Of a stretch of DNA of 64,000 bases, positions 49,388 to 60,935 are shown piece by piece (the first letter of the stretch is position 1; every line of letters begins with the position of its first letter). Both the position numbers and the translations under genes were made by a program. This DNA is from JAJFJD01 sp965228425 (GTDB lineage Bacteria; Pseudomonadota; Alphaproteobacteria; UBA8366): the NCBI GenBank assembly GCA_965228425.1, contig OZ245815.1:744001-808000 (forward strand). Reading direction: 5' to 3'. The notes below the pieces were generated by a model, which saw only the letters and a list, made by a program, of their open reading frames with translations, was not told the DNA's origin and did no database searches.

Positions 49388-49696
49388 GTGGATAATCTGC
49401 CCACGAACCCGCCGAAGAGCCCACCGCCGAAACGGATTCGGTCGCGCTGGAAGCGGCTGTTGATCCTGATTTCCGGATGGGGGTTTATCTTCCTCGGTAT
49501 CCTCGGCCTCTTCTTGCCGATCCTGCAGGGCATCCTGTTCCTCGCCATCGGCTTCTATCTGCTGTCGCTCGAATCGCCCTGGGCGCACCGAAAGATCGAA
49601 CAGATGCGGGAGCGCTACCCGAAACTGGGCGCGACTTTCGACGAGGCGCGGCTGCGGGCGGCGCGCTTCGCGCGAAAAATCCGACGTCGGAAATAG
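49388..49696 (+). CDS. Small two-helix membrane protein (PGPGW/DUF454-like)
   Basis: A protein of about 102 residues with a Pro/Arg/Lys-rich cytoplasmic N-terminus, a hydrophobic hairpin (LLILISGWGFIFLGILGLFLP, cut here, then ILFLAIGFYLLSLES) and a basic C-terminal helix ending ARKIRRRK. The pattern of two close helices followed by a conserved Ser-Pro-Trp-Ala resembles the PGPGW/YbaN family, though the PGPGW motif itself is not present (PILQG here). No ATG is available: GTG at 49388 or TTG at 49385 must serve, and neither has a clear ribosome site, so it may be translated by coupling with lpdA 12 bases upstream. Confidence 0.6.
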   Translation: MDNLPTNPPKSPPPKRIRSRWKRLLILISGWGFIFLGILGLFLPILQGILFLAIGFYLLSLESPWAHRKIEQMRERYPKLGATFDEARLRAARFARKIRRRK

Positions 49697-49724
49697 AATT
49701 GAAAAGTCCGGTGTGACGGCGAGC

Positions 49725-50699
49725 CTAGGTGCGCGCTTGGCGCGCCCGCGGATGCGTTGCGCGGTATTCCTCGAGCAGGCGCGCCGAATCGACCTCGGTG
49801 TAGCGTTGCGTCGTCGATAGCGAGGCATGGCCCAGAAGTTCCTGGATCGCCCGCAAATCGCCCCCCATCGCCAGGAGATGCGTCGCAAAGCTGTGGCGCA
49901 GCGCGTGCGGCGTCGCGGTTTCCGGCAGGCCGAGGCTGGTGCGCAGTTTCTGCATCTGCCGTTGCACCACGCGGGCGCGCAGCGGGCCGCCCCGCCGCCC
50001 CACGAAAAGCGGGTCCTCGGGTTCCATCGGCCAGGGACAAGCCTTGAGATAGGCGTCGATCGCGTCGCGCACCACGGGCAGGATCGGCACCATGCGCTGC
50101 TTGTTGCCCTTGCCGGTGACCGTGATCTGATCGCCGCGTGGCGCATCCTGCCGTTGCAGAGATAGGGCCTCGGCGATGCGCAAGCCGCATCCGTACAGCA
50201 AGGTCAGCACCGCGATGTCCCGCAGCCCGACCCATTCCTCGGCGCTGAACGCGGCGACGGTGTCCACCGTGTCGGCGGCTTCGCGGATGCTCAGCGCCTT
50301 CGGCACCGAATGGGGCAGTTTCGGCGTGCGGACGGCGCGGATCGCGTGATTGGTCGCGAGGCCGTTGCGTTCGAGCCAGGCGAAGAACCCGCGCACCACC
50401 GATAGCGACCGGGCGACCGAGCTGCGTTTGCGGCCCTTGGCGTTCTGACGGGCGAGCCAGGCGCGGAAATCGGACGTGCGCAGCCCTTCCAGGTCGCGCA
50501 GCCGCAGGGCGGCTCCCAGATGTTCGGCGGTAAATTTCAGGAAGGACACCAAATCCCGCACATAGGCGTCGCGGGTATGTGGAGAGCACCGTCGCTCGTC
50601 GATCAGCCAGCGCTGCCAGTCGCGGAAGGCCTTCTCCAGGGCGGGGTCGTCCCCGTCCGTGACGGCGAGAAGCGGATCTATTCCGACAGTTGCAGCCAT
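49725..50699 (-). CDS. xerC: Tyrosine recombinase XerC
   Basis: A 324-residue site-specific recombinase that resolves chromosome dimers at dif with XerD and FtsK. The N-terminal SAM-like domain (FRDWQRWLIDERRCSPHTRDAY) binds DNA. The catalytic residues are the Arg in YGCGLRIAEAL, the Lys in VTGKGNKQRMVP, HALRH with its His and Arg, the second His in LLGHASLSTTQRY, and the nucleophile Tyr in QRYTEVD. The gene overlaps the DUF484 gene by 22 bases. The same DUF484-xerC order is seen in gammaproteobacteria, which supports the XerC rather than XerD or integron-type assignment. No dif site was identified in the window. Confidence 0.93.
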   Translation of the reverse strand: MAATVGIDPLLAVTDGDDPALEKAFRDWQRWLIDERRCSPHTRDAYVRDLVSFLKFTAEHLGAALRLRDLEGLRTSDFRAWLARQNAKGRKRSSVARSLSVVRGFFAWLERNGLATNHAIRAVRTPKLPHSVPKALSIREAADTVDTVAAFSAEEWVGLRDIAVLTLLYGCGLRIAEALSLQRQDAPRGDQITVTGKGNKQRMVPILPVVRDAIDAYLKACPWPMEPEDPLFVGRRGGPLRARVVQRQMQKLRTSLGLPETATPHALRHSFATHLLAMGGDLRAIQELLGHASLSTTQRYTEVDSARLLEEYRATHPRARQART

Positions 50700-51388
50700 A
50701 TCCGCACGACATGCTCGAGCACGCTGGCGAGGAAATCGAGCAATTCGGTCGCCTGCCCGGTCTCGAACCGATCCGGTTCGCGCGATCCGAATGCCAACAG
50801 CGCGGGCGGCGTCGACTCGGAGATATCGAGCCGGACAACGGCATCCGACCGGACCAGCGTTGCCCCCTGGGCGAACAGTTCCGGGTCGCCGGTCACGTCG
50901 TTGCGCAGCACCAACCGCCGGTCGCCGAGGATATTCTCCACCGTGCCGGGCGGCACGACCACGAGCCCGCGCGTCTTGATCGACTGCGAGTCGGAGTCGG
51001 TCGATTCGATGCAGAGGGTGACGATGTCCAGGTCCAGGATCATCGAGAAATCGGTCGTCACGGTCTGGATGAGGTGCTCGAAGGACTTCGCGCCGAGGAT
51101 AGCCAGGACACAGGCGTGAATGCGCGATTGCGTCTGCATGTTGGCGCGCGACGTACCGACGAGGCTGTCGCGTTCGGCGCTGAGCATGGCGATCTCGTCC
51201 CGTAGCCGGTCGATCATCGCCTGCTGCAGATCGGCGACGCCGCCGCCGAGTTCCCGCGTCGGCGGGCTCACGGTGTTCAGCACCTCCGGATGCTTGATGA
51301 AGAAATCCGGATTGTCCTGCAGGAATTCCGTGACCCGTGCCGCACTGAGGCCGGTCTCGGTCTTCGCGCCTTTGAGTTTTTGTGCCAT
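50678..51388 (-). CDS. DUF484 family protein
   Basis: A 236-residue protein of the DUF484 group (GAF-like fold). The N-terminal helix VTEFLQDNPDFFIKHPEVL is the family hallmark, followed by a coiled-coil region (LQQAMIDRLRDEIAMLSAERD) and a GAF-like domain (LDLDIVTLCIE) ending with LDFLASVLEHVVRIWLQ. The function is unknown, but the family is commonly encoded next to xerC. Its 3' end overlaps xerC by 22 bases, so translation is coupled. Upstream lies transaldolase on the same strand, 18 bases away. Confidence 0.9.
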   Translation of the reverse strand: MAQKLKGAKTETGLSAARVTEFLQDNPDFFIKHPEVLNTVSPPTRELGGGVADLQQAMIDRLRDEIAMLSAERDSLVGTSRANMQTQSRIHACVLAILGAKSFEHLIQTVTTDFSMILDLDIVTLCIESTDSDSQSIKTRGLVVVPPGTVENILGDRRLVLRNDVTGDPELFAQGATLVRSDAVVRLDISESTPPALLAFGSREPDRFETGQATELLDFLASVLEHVVRIWLQLSE

Positions 51389-51406
51389 CTAAGCTCTAAG
51401 CTGCCG

Positions 51407-52063
51407 TTACAGGATCGACTGGCCGGTTTTTTCCCAATCGGCGACGAAGGCCGCGAGGCCCTTGTCGGTCAGCGGGTGCTGGAACATCTGCCAGATCACG
51501 CCGGGGGGCACTGTCGCGACATCCGCGCCGAGCTTTGCCGCCTGCAGAACATGCATCGGGTGCCGCACGGACGCGACCAGCACCTCGGTCGGCAGTTCCG
51601 GATAATTCGCGTAGACGTCGCAGATGTCGGCGATCAGGTCCATGCCGTCGGTCGCGATGTCGTCCAGCCGCCCGACGAAGGGCGAGATGAAACTGGCGCC
51701 GGCCTTCGCGGCGAGGAGTGCCTGGTTCGCCGAAAAACAAAGCGTCACGTTCACCTGCGTGCCGGCTTGGCTGAGCGTGCGGCAAGTCTTCAGCCCGTCC
51801 GGTGTCAGCGGCACCTTCACGGCGACGTTGCTGGCGATCTTGGCAAGCTTGCGGCCTTCCTCCAGCATGGTCGGGTAATCCGTCGCGGCCACTTCGGCGC
51901 TGACGGGACCATCGACCAGATCGCAAATCTCCGCGATGACCTCTTGGAAGTCGCGGCCCGATTTGTGAATCAGGGAAGGATTCGTTGTGACGCCATCCAC
52001 CAGCCCGGTTTCCGCGAGGGTCCTGATGTCGTCGATCTCGGCGGTGTCCACGAAGAACTTCAT
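51407..52063 (-). CDS. tal: Transaldolase / fructose-6-phosphate aldolase type (short form)
   Basis: A 218-residue TIM-barrel aldolase of the short transaldolase family (TalB3/FSA group), cytoplasmic, in the pentose-phosphate pathway. The motifs are MKFFVDTAEIDDIR, DGVTTNPSLIHKSG, the Schiff-base Lys K83 in VAVKVPLT, and the ASFISPFVGRLDD segment. The short length separates it from the larger TalA/TalB forms. It could have fructose-6-phosphate aldolase activity; active-site substitutions decide this and I cannot judge them here. It is the first gene of a tal-DUF484-xerC unit and divergent from priA. Confidence 0.92.
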   Translation of the reverse strand: MKFFVDTAEIDDIRTLAETGLVDGVTTNPSLIHKSGRDFQEVIAEICDLVDGPVSAEVAATDYPTMLEEGRKLAKIASNVAVKVPLTPDGLKTCRTLSQAGTQVNVTLCFSANQALLAAKAGASFISPFVGRLDDIATDGMDLIADICDVYANYPELPTEVLVASVRHPMHVLQAAKLGADVATVPPGVIWQMFQHPLTDKGLAAFVADWEKTGQSIL

Positions 52064-52139
52064 GCCGCAATGAAACTCCTATTCTGCGCCCGCGCTTCGG
52101 GATAGCCGGCACGGGCCCGGTTTGGCTACACTCTACCCG

Positions 52140-54347
52140 ATGCCGCCTCCCCATACCACATCAAGCAGCGCGATCAATGGGCACGCCCGCAGGGTGCAGG
52201 TTTTGCTGCCTTTGCCGCTTGCCGGCGCCTATGACTACCGGGTTCCGCAGGACCTCGAAGTGGCCCTGGGAGCCTTCGTTTCCGTGCCATTCGGCCGCCG
52301 CGATGCAGTCGGCGTGGTGTGGTCGCTGGAGGGGTCCGGCGACGTGGCGGACGATCGGCTCAAGGATATCCAAGGCTGCCTCGATGCGGCGCCGCTGCCC
52401 GAATCGAGCCGCCGATTCGTCGATTGGGTGGCGAACTATACGCTATCCTCGCTGGGCTCCGTCCTGCGCATGGCGATGAGCGTTCCGGCCGCCCTGGAGC
52501 CGCCGAAACCGCGCATGGGGTATCGCCTGGCCGATGCGCCGCCGGAGGCCAAGCCGACCGCCGGGCGGGTCCGGGTGCTCGAGGTCGCCGCGGACCGGAT
52601 GCCGCGCGGGGCGAGCGAGTTGGCGCGCGAGGCCGGGGTCGGTACCGGCGTCGTGACCGGACTCGCGAAGCTCGGCGTGTTGCAGAAGGTCCCTTTGCCG
52701 GACATGCCGCCGGCCCGGCCCGATCCGTCGTTGCCGGCGCCGGCACTGTCCGCCGAGCAACAGCCCGCGGCCGATGATCTGGTCGGGCGCGCCCGGTCCG
52801 GAGAATTCAGCGTCAGCGTCCTCGACGGCGTTACCGGCGCGGGCAAGACCGAAGTGTATTTCGAGGCAATCGCCGAAACCCTGCGGCGCGGCGAGCAGGT
52901 GCTGGTGCTGTTGCCGGAGATCGCGCTGACGGCGCAATGGCTGCAGCGGTTTTCGGAACGGTTCGGCGCGTCACCAGTGCAATGGCATTCCGGCTTGACG
53001 CAGGTTCAGCGGCGGCGCAACTGGCGGGCCGTCGCCGATGGCTCCGGCGCGGTGGTGATCGGTGCGCGCTCGGCACTGTTCCTGCCCTATGCAAAGCTCG
53101 GTCTCGTCGTGGTCGATGAGGAGCATGACGGATCGTTCAAGCAGGAAGACGGCATCGCCTATAACGCGCGCGATATGGCGGTGGTGCGCGGCCGTATCGC
53201 GGAACGGCCGGTCGTGCTCGTCTCCGCGACCCCGTCGCTGGAAACGCTGGTGAACGTGCGCAACGGGCGCTATGACCTGTTGCATCTGCCCTCACGCTTC
53301 GGCGCGTCGGGATTGCCCGCGGTCTCGGTCGTCGATATGCGAAAGGACGGCCCGCCGCGACAGAACTGGCTGTCGCCGCCGCTGCGCGACGCGCTGGCCG
53401 CGACGCTGGCCGCGGGTGAACAGAGCCTGCTGTTCCTGAATCGCCGGGGATACGCGCCGCTGACGCTTTGCCGGACCTGCGGTCACCGCCTGGAATGCCC
53501 AAACTGCACCGCATGGCTGGTCGAGCATCGGCTTGCGCGGCGGCTCGAATGCCATCACTGCGGCTATTACGCCCGTTATCCCGATACTTGCCCTTCCTGC
53601 GATGCGGAGGACAGCCTGGTCGCATGCGGGCCCGGGGTCGAACGCCTGGCCGAGGAGGTAACCGCGCTATTCCCCGATGCGCGGATCGCGAGCATGACCA
53701 GCGATTCGGTGCAGGGCCCCGCCGCCATACAAGAAGTATTGCAGAAAATGCGGGATCACGAGGTCGATATCCTGATCGGTACCCAACTGGTGGCGAAGGG
53801 CCATCACTTCCCGATGCTGACGCTGGTCGGCGTGATCGATGCGGATTTGGGACTGAACGGCGGCGATCTGCGGGCCGGCGAGCGCACCTATCAGCTTTTG
53901 CATCAGGTCGCGGGGCGGGCAGGGCGCGCCGACCATCCCGGCAAAGTGCTGTTGCAGACCTACAATCCGGAGCATCCGGTGATTACCGCGCTGACCGACG
54001 GCGCGCGGGACCGGTTCCTGGAAGAGGAGGCGGCGCAGCGGGAATCCGGTGGTTGGCCGCCCTTCGGTCGGCTTGCTGCAGTCATCGTCAGCGGACCCAA
54101 GGAGGATCAGGTGGAGGCCGTTTGCCGCGCCTTGGCGCGCAGCGCGCCGCGGGAAACCGGGGTTCGTGTCCTGGGGCCCGCCCCGGCGCCGCTGGCGCGG
54201 TTGCGCGGTCGCCATCGCCGCCGTTTCCTGATGAAGGCCGGCCGGAGTGTTGCGGTGCAACGTCTCTTGCGGGGATGGATCGGCGCATTGAAGTTGCCCG
54301 GGTCGGTGCGCGTGCAAATCGACGTCGATCCATACAGCTTTTTTTGA
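52140..54347 (+). CDS. priA: Primosomal protein N' (replication restart helicase PriA)
   Basis: A 735-residue superfamily-2 helicase that restarts collapsed replication forks and reloads DnaB. The N-terminal 3'-end-binding and winged-helix domains run to about residue 210. The helicase motifs include GVTGAGKTEVYFEAI (Walker A), VVVDEEHDGSFKQ (Walker B), VSATPSLETL, and LFLNRRGYAPL, with the zinc-binding insert CRTCGHRLECPNC and CHHCGYYARYPDTCPSC. Motif V/VI is GTQLVAKGHHFP and QVAGRAGRA. I start at the ATG at 52140; an upstream TTG would add six residues. Position beside atpHAGDC is common in alphaproteobacteria. Confidence 0.97.
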   Translation: MPPPHTTSSSAINGHARRVQVLLPLPLAGAYDYRVPQDLEVALGAFVSVPFGRRDAVGVVWSLEGSGDVADDRLKDIQGCLDAAPLPESSRRFVDWVANYTLSSLGSVLRMAMSVPAALEPPKPRMGYRLADAPPEAKPTAGRVRVLEVAADRMPRGASELAREAGVGTGVVTGLAKLGVLQKVPLPDMPPARPDPSLPAPALSAEQQPAADDLVGRARSGEFSVSVLDGVTGAGKTEVYFEAIAETLRRGEQVLVLLPEIALTAQWLQRFSERFGASPVQWHSGLTQVQRRRNWRAVADGSGAVVIGARSALFLPYAKLGLVVVDEEHDGSFKQEDGIAYNARDMAVVRGRIAERPVVLVSATPSLETLVNVRNGRYDLLHLPSRFGASGLPAVSVVDMRKDGPPRQNWLSPPLRDALAATLAAGEQSLLFLNRRGYAPLTLCRTCGHRLECPNCTAWLVEHRLARRLECHHCGYYARYPDTCPSCDAEDSLVACGPGVERLAEEVTALFPDARIASMTSDSVQGPAAIQEVLQKMRDHEVDILIGTQLVAKGHHFPMLTLVGVIDADLGLNGGDLRAGERTYQLLHQVAGRAGRADHPGKVLLQTYNPEHPVITALTDGARDRFLEEEAAQRESGGWPPFGRLAAVIVSGPKEDQVEAVCRALARSAPRETGVRVLGPAPAPLARLRGRHRRRFLMKAGRSVAVQRLLRGWIGALKLPGSVRVQIDVDPYSFF

Positions 54348-54514
54348 TGAATCCTGCGACTTTTCGCACCGGGCGAGTCGGCTTGCGCCCCTTTTGTGCA
54401 TGTGCTAAACACCGCTCGCCTTCGGGGCCAGATAACGTGTCTCGGGGCATCGGGGAGTAGTGAGGAGCCGCGTTTCGGCGGCGGTTTCCGGAGTAAATCG
54501 GGAGTTATCCCAGG

Positions 54515-55071
54515 TTGGCATCGAAAGCAGGCGATACGGGAGTTGCCGCCCGCTACGCGTTGGCTTTGTTTGAATTGGCAGACGAGCAGCGCAAATTGGA
54601 TCAGGTCGCAGACGATTTGCGGTCCCTGGACTCCATGATAGCGGACAACGACGACCTTCAGCGGCTGGTCCGCAATCCGGTGGTGAGCCGGGCCGACTCC
54701 GGCCGGGCCATGGCGGCGCTTCTGGAAAGCGCCGGCGCCGATCAATTGACACGTAATTTCATAGGCTTGGTAGCGGCCAATCGCCGGCTCTTCGCGTTGT
54801 CCGCGATGATCCGGGGATATCTCGCGGAGCTTGCGGAGCGCCGTGGCGAAGTCACGGCCGAGGTCACGTCGGCACAGCAACTGTCACCGGCGCAGACCGA
54901 ATCGTTGGAAGCCGCGCTGCGGAATGCCGTCGGCAGCAAGGTTGCCTTGTCGGTCGACGTCGATCCGGCGCTGATCGGCGGTCTTGTCGTTAAGGTTGGC
55001 AGCCGCATGGTCGACTCCTCCCTCAAAACACAACTTCAGAAGATGAAACTCGCGATGAAAGGGGCCGCCTG

Positions 55072-55072
<1 letters not shown>
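54515..55072 (+). CDS. atpH: F1F0 ATP synthase delta subunit
   Basis: A 185-residue peripheral-stalk subunit (OSCP-like) that ties F1 to subunit b. The N-terminal helical domain (VAARYALALFELADEQRKLDQV) and the C-terminal NVxVDPALIGG-type motif (LSVDVDPALIGGLVVKVGS) are recognisable. The translation start is a TTG at 54515; no in-frame ATG exists nearby, and GGGAG lies 10 bases upstream. The stop overlaps the atpA start by one base (TGATG). It opens the atpHAGDC operon; the F0 genes (a, c, b) are not in the window, as usual for alphaproteobacteria, where they form a separate operon. Confidence 0.95.
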
Positions 55073-56601
<1,529 letters not shown>

Positions 56602-56629
56602 TCGAAACGGAAGATAACGGTCAGCGCCG

Positions 56630-57523
56630 ATGCCCAGCCTCAAAGAACTCCGGACCCGGATCACCAGTGTCAAATCGACACAACGGATCACGTCGGCCAT
56701 GAAAATGGTTGCCGCCGCCAAGCTGCGCCGTGCGCAGGAACAGGCGACGGCAGCACGGCCGTATGCGGAACGCATGGAACGGATGTTGGGATCTCTCGCC
56801 GCGACGGCAGGGGGATCGGGGGGCGTGCCGCTGCTCGCGGGGAACGGCAAAGACGAGACCCATATGCTGGTTTTCGTATCGACGGACCGTGGCCTCTGCG
56901 GCGGTTTCAACATCAATCTGATGCGGAGCGTCCGCCGGCAGGTTCAGGAACTGACCAATGCCGGCAAGACGGTCAAGCTGTTCTGCGTCGGCCGCAAGGG
57001 TATCTCGCTGGTCAAGCGCGAATTTCCCTCGATGCTGGTCGCCGAGATGCCGGAAGTGTGTAAACCGTATCCCGGCTATGACGGCGCCGCCGAAATTGCG
57101 CAGCGTATCACCGAGATGTTCGACGCGGGCGAGTTCGACGTCTGCACCGTCGTCTACAACAAGTTCATCTCGGCCTTGACGCAGGAAGTGACTCCGCAAC
57201 AGATCATTCCGTTCGCTCTGCCGGAACCGGAAGAAGGCGCGGACGAGGCCGCCACGGCCGGCGATGGCGCGTCTTACGAATATGAGCCGTCCGAGGAAGA
57301 CATCTTGAGCGATCTGCTGCCGCGGAACCTGTCGGTGCAGATATTCCGGGCCCTGTTGGAATCCTTTGCGTCCGAGCAGGGGGCGCGGATGACGGCGATG
57401 GACAACGCCACGCGGAATGCGGGCGATATGATCAACCAGTTAACATTGAACTATAACCGAACCCGCCAGGCCTTCATTACGAAGGAACTGATCGAGATCA
57501 TTTCGGGCGCGGAAGCGCTCTAA
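56630..57523 (+). CDS. atpG: F1F0 ATP synthase gamma subunit
   Basis: The 297-residue central rotor shaft. The N-terminal helix MPSLKELRTRITSVKSTQRI and the C-terminal helix MDNATRNAGDMINQLTLNYN, both of which form the coiled-coil shaft, are conserved. The middle carries the usual VSTDRGLCGGFNINLM. An insertion of about 15 acidic residues (EEGADEAATAGDGASYEYE) at about 200 is typical of alphaproteobacterial gamma subunits of this size. GGTCAGCGCCG precedes the ATG; it follows atpA by 28 bases. Confidence 0.97.
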   Translation: MPSLKELRTRITSVKSTQRITSAMKMVAAAKLRRAQEQATAARPYAERMERMLGSLAATAGGSGGVPLLAGNGKDETHMLVFVSTDRGLCGGFNINLMRSVRRQVQELTNAGKTVKLFCVGRKGISLVKREFPSMLVAEMPEVCKPYPGYDGAAEIAQRITEMFDAGEFDVCTVVYNKFISALTQEVTPQQIIPFALPEPEEGADEAATAGDGASYEYEPSEEDILSDLLPRNLSVQIFRALLESFASEQGARMTAMDNATRNAGDMINQLTLNYNRTRQAFITKELIEIISGAEAL

Positions 57524-57548
57524 GCGGGCAGATCAATAGGAGCCGAGT

Positions 57549-58970
<1,422 letters not shown>

Positions 58971-58991
58971 TAGCGCGCGAAGGAGCGATCG

Positions 58992-59399
58992 GTGGCCGAT
59001 AAAGTCAATTTCGAGCTGGTTTCGCCGGAAAGACTGTTGTTGTCCGAAGAGGTCGACATGGTCGTGGTTCCGGGCGCCGAAGGCGATTTCGGCGTGCTGG
59101 GCGGTCACTCGCCGGTCATCTCGACGGTGCGGCCCGGCACGATCACGGTGTATCAGGGCACGGCCGTCAGCACGCGTATCTTCGTCGCCGGCGGGTTCGC
59201 CGAAGTAACGGCGGATCGCTGCACGGTGCTGGCCGAAGAGGCGACGTCGATCGACGACCTCGACCGGTCCGCCGTCGAGGCGCAACTGACCGAATTGCGC
59301 GGTGAGCTGTCTTCCGGTGACGGACAGGCGGCAGTCGAAGCGCAGATCGCCATTGCCGAGGCGAAACTCGACGCGATCGACACGCCGGTCTACCAATAA
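58992..59399 (+). CDS. atpC: F1F0 ATP synthase epsilon subunit
   Basis: A 135-residue F1 subunit and intrinsic inhibitor. The N-terminal beta-sandwich (VNFELVSPERLLLSEEVDMVVVPGAEGDFGVLGGH, cut here as the first 35 residues) is conserved, with the later VAGGFAEVTADRCTVLAEEA segment. The C-terminal helical domain is present. The translation start is GTG at 58992 with GAAGGAG upstream. It closes the operon and is followed by the hairpin at 59428. Confidence 0.96.
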   Translation: MADKVNFELVSPERLLLSEEVDMVVVPGAEGDFGVLGGHSPVISTVRPGTITVYQGTAVSTRIFVAGGFAEVTADRCTVLAEEATSIDDLDRSAVEAQLTELRGELSSGDGQAAVEAQIAIAEAKLDAIDTPVYQ

Positions 59400-59427
59400 G
59401 ACTTTAGAATTCTTGGAATTGTAGCGG

Positions 59428-59447
59428 CGGCGTCCTTTCGGGCGCCG
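59428..59447 (+). terminator. Terminator-like hairpin after atpC
   Basis: CGGCGTCC and GGGCGCCG form an 8-bp stem (one G-T pair) with a TTTC loop, between atpC and the convergent SprA-family gene. The following sequence is TTCGTG with few T. Confidence 0.6.
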
Positions 59448-59466
59448 TTCGTGTATCTGCCCGTGA

Positions 59467-60336
59467 TTACGCGACAAGATTCAGAAGTGTACCGGGATCG
59501 ATTGTAACGGTCGGCTGCGTGTTTCCGCCGTTCCGCCCCGGACGGTCGCCGCGGTCGTCGCCGGATGCTCCGCCGGCGTTCTCGGTAGGATCGAGCGCCG
59601 CGCGATCGAATTCACTGGATTGCGTCTCGCCGGGTTTCGTCTCATCCGTGCCTTCGACCTCTTCGCGCTCCTCGGCGTCTTGTTCGCGCTTCTCGGCGCG
59701 GGCCTGTTGGGCCTTGGCGGCTGCGTCGGCGGCCACTTGCCGGTCCTGCGCCGACGGCTGCGACGGTGCTAAGGCGGCGCGGCGGACGATTTCCATCTTA
59801 CGGATGGTCGCTTCCGGGTTGTTCGGGACCGGGCTGGTGTCGATCTTAACCTCGCCCGATACGGCATAGGACCGGCCATCCGGACCCTTGACCGTCTGGA
59901 AGGTCGGCGCGCTGGCCAGGCTCCCGCCAGCCGCTTTATGGGCCGCCTCATGGGCGCGGACCTCACGGTCCCGCTGCTTCAGTTTCTGGACTTCCTTGCG
60001 TTCCGCTTCGGTCAATCCGTCCGGGCCTTCACCGTCCTTTTTGCCGGTAAGGGGTGTGGCCTGTCCCTCGCCCTGTTCGGGCGCTTCGTCCGACGGTGGC
60101 CGCTGGCCGTCCTTCGACCCTTGTTCCTGCTGCGCGGTGGTCTGGCTGCTGATATCCAGCGGCGGGACCGGGGCGGCGGTCAGGTTGGGTCCGTTTGCGT
60201 TGGAGGGGCCGGTCGGGGCTGTATTCCCGGCGGCACGTTCGGCCGGAAGGGTGCCCGGTTGGCGCGCGAACCGGTCCGCCGCGTCCGAACGGGCGTTGCC
60301 GAGAAACAGGGCCGATGTCGTCAAAGCGTCGATCAT
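59467..60336 (-). CDS. SprA-family putative metalloprotease (CJM1_0395-type)
   Basis: A 289-residue protein. The first 110 residues are polar, Pro/Gly/Gln-rich and probably disordered. A recognisable core begins LTEAERKEVQKLKQRDREVRAHEAAH (cut); its HEAAH at residues 129-133 fits the HExxH zinc motif of the SprA-related family, and GPDGRSYAVSGEV, with a possible third ligand Glu, follows about 30 residues later. A Glu/Lys/Ala coiled-coil-like segment (about 195-235) leads to a Gly/Asp tail ending GTLLNLVA. No signal peptide is visible. A CtrA-like box lies at 60404-60419. Protease activity is inferred from the family name and motif only. Confidence 0.78.
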   Translation of the reverse strand: MIDALTTSALFLGNARSDAADRFARQPGTLPAERAAGNTAPTGPSNANGPNLTAAPVPPLDISSQTTAQQEQGSKDGQRPPSDEAPEQGEGQATPLTGKKDGEGPDGLTEAERKEVQKLKQRDREVRAHEAAHKAAGGSLASAPTFQTVKGPDGRSYAVSGEVKIDTSPVPNNPEATIRKMEIVRRAALAPSQPSAQDRQVAADAAAKAQQARAEKREQDAEEREEVEGTDETKPGETQSSEFDRAALDPTENAGGASGDDRGDRPGRNGGNTQPTVTIDPGTLLNLVA

Positions 60337-60403
60337 GCGCCGGCTACAGTCACCAAATCAGGTCCGCAAAGGCGGTTCCCCAACGGTCTTATACGGCATC
60401 ATG

Positions 60404-60419
60404 GTTAATAAATCGTAAA
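60404..60419 (-). promoter_or_regulatory. CtrA-like binding box upstream of the SprA-family gene
   Basis: On the minus strand it reads TTTA, seven bases, TTAAC, then CAT: one mismatch from TTAA-N7-TTAAC. It ends about 67 bases upstream of the start at 60336, between this gene and rppH. Confidence 0.5.
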
Positions 60420-60432
60420 CGCGTGTAGCGCC

Positions 60433-60933
60433 TCAGTCGGGTTTCCCGCATGAGGCGGTGCCGAACCGGGCGAATTCCGCCACCAGGTCGCGGTAAACGT
60501 CGCGTTTGAAGGGGATGATCAAGTCGTTCAGGCGGTCGACCGGCACCCACTGCCAGGCGGAGAATTCGGCTTCGTGGGCCTCAAGGTCGATTTCTTCGTC
60601 ATTGCCGGTGAAGCGCATGGCGAACCACCGCTGTTCCTGGCCCCGGAATTTGCCTTTCCAGACCTTGCGCGAAAGGTCCGGCGGCAGGTCGTAGCGGTGC
60701 CATTCCGCGCTTTCCGCCAGGATTTCCGCCTTATCCGTGCCGACTTCTTCCTGCAGTTCCCGCAAGGCCGCCTGCTGTGGAGATTCGCCCTTATCGATAC
60801 CGCCCTGCGGCATTTGCCAGTGATCGCCTTTGACGTCGACCCGCTTGCCGACGAAGACATGGCCGTCGGCATTGAACAGCATAATTCCGACGCAAGGACG
60901 ATAGGGCCGCGGGTCTTCGCTCTCCGCCGACAT
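60433..60933 (-). CDS. rppH: RNA pyrophosphohydrolase RppH
   Basis: A 166-residue Nudix enzyme that removes pyrophosphate from the 5' end of mRNA and starts RNase E-dependent decay. YRPCVGIMLFNADGHVFVGKR is the usual N-terminus, followed by WQMPQGGIDKGE and the full Nudix box to LRELQEEVG, then WHRYDLPPDLSRKVW and RGQEQRWFAMRF, which define RppH rather than other Nudix groups. I start at the ATG at 60933; upstream ATGs extend into the neighbouring gene. It follows the divergent polysaccharide deacetylase gene after 2 bases and ends the envC-ctpA-deacetylase-rppH unit. Confidence 0.95.
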   Translation of the reverse strand: MSAESEDPRPYRPCVGIMLFNADGHVFVGKRVDVKGDHWQMPQGGIDKGESPQQAALRELQEEVGTDKAEILAESAEWHRYDLPPDLSRKVWKGKFRGQEQRWFAMRFTGNDEEIDLEAHEAEFSAWQWVPVDRLNDLIIPFKRDVYRDLVAEFARFGTASCGKPD

Positions 60934-60935
60934 GG

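Noticed and set aside
49725..50699. Phage or integron-type integrase instead of XerC
   Set aside because: The overlap with DUF484, the length of 324 residues and full conservation with chromosomal Xer proteins argue against a mobile element; no att-like repeat or cargo genes are near.
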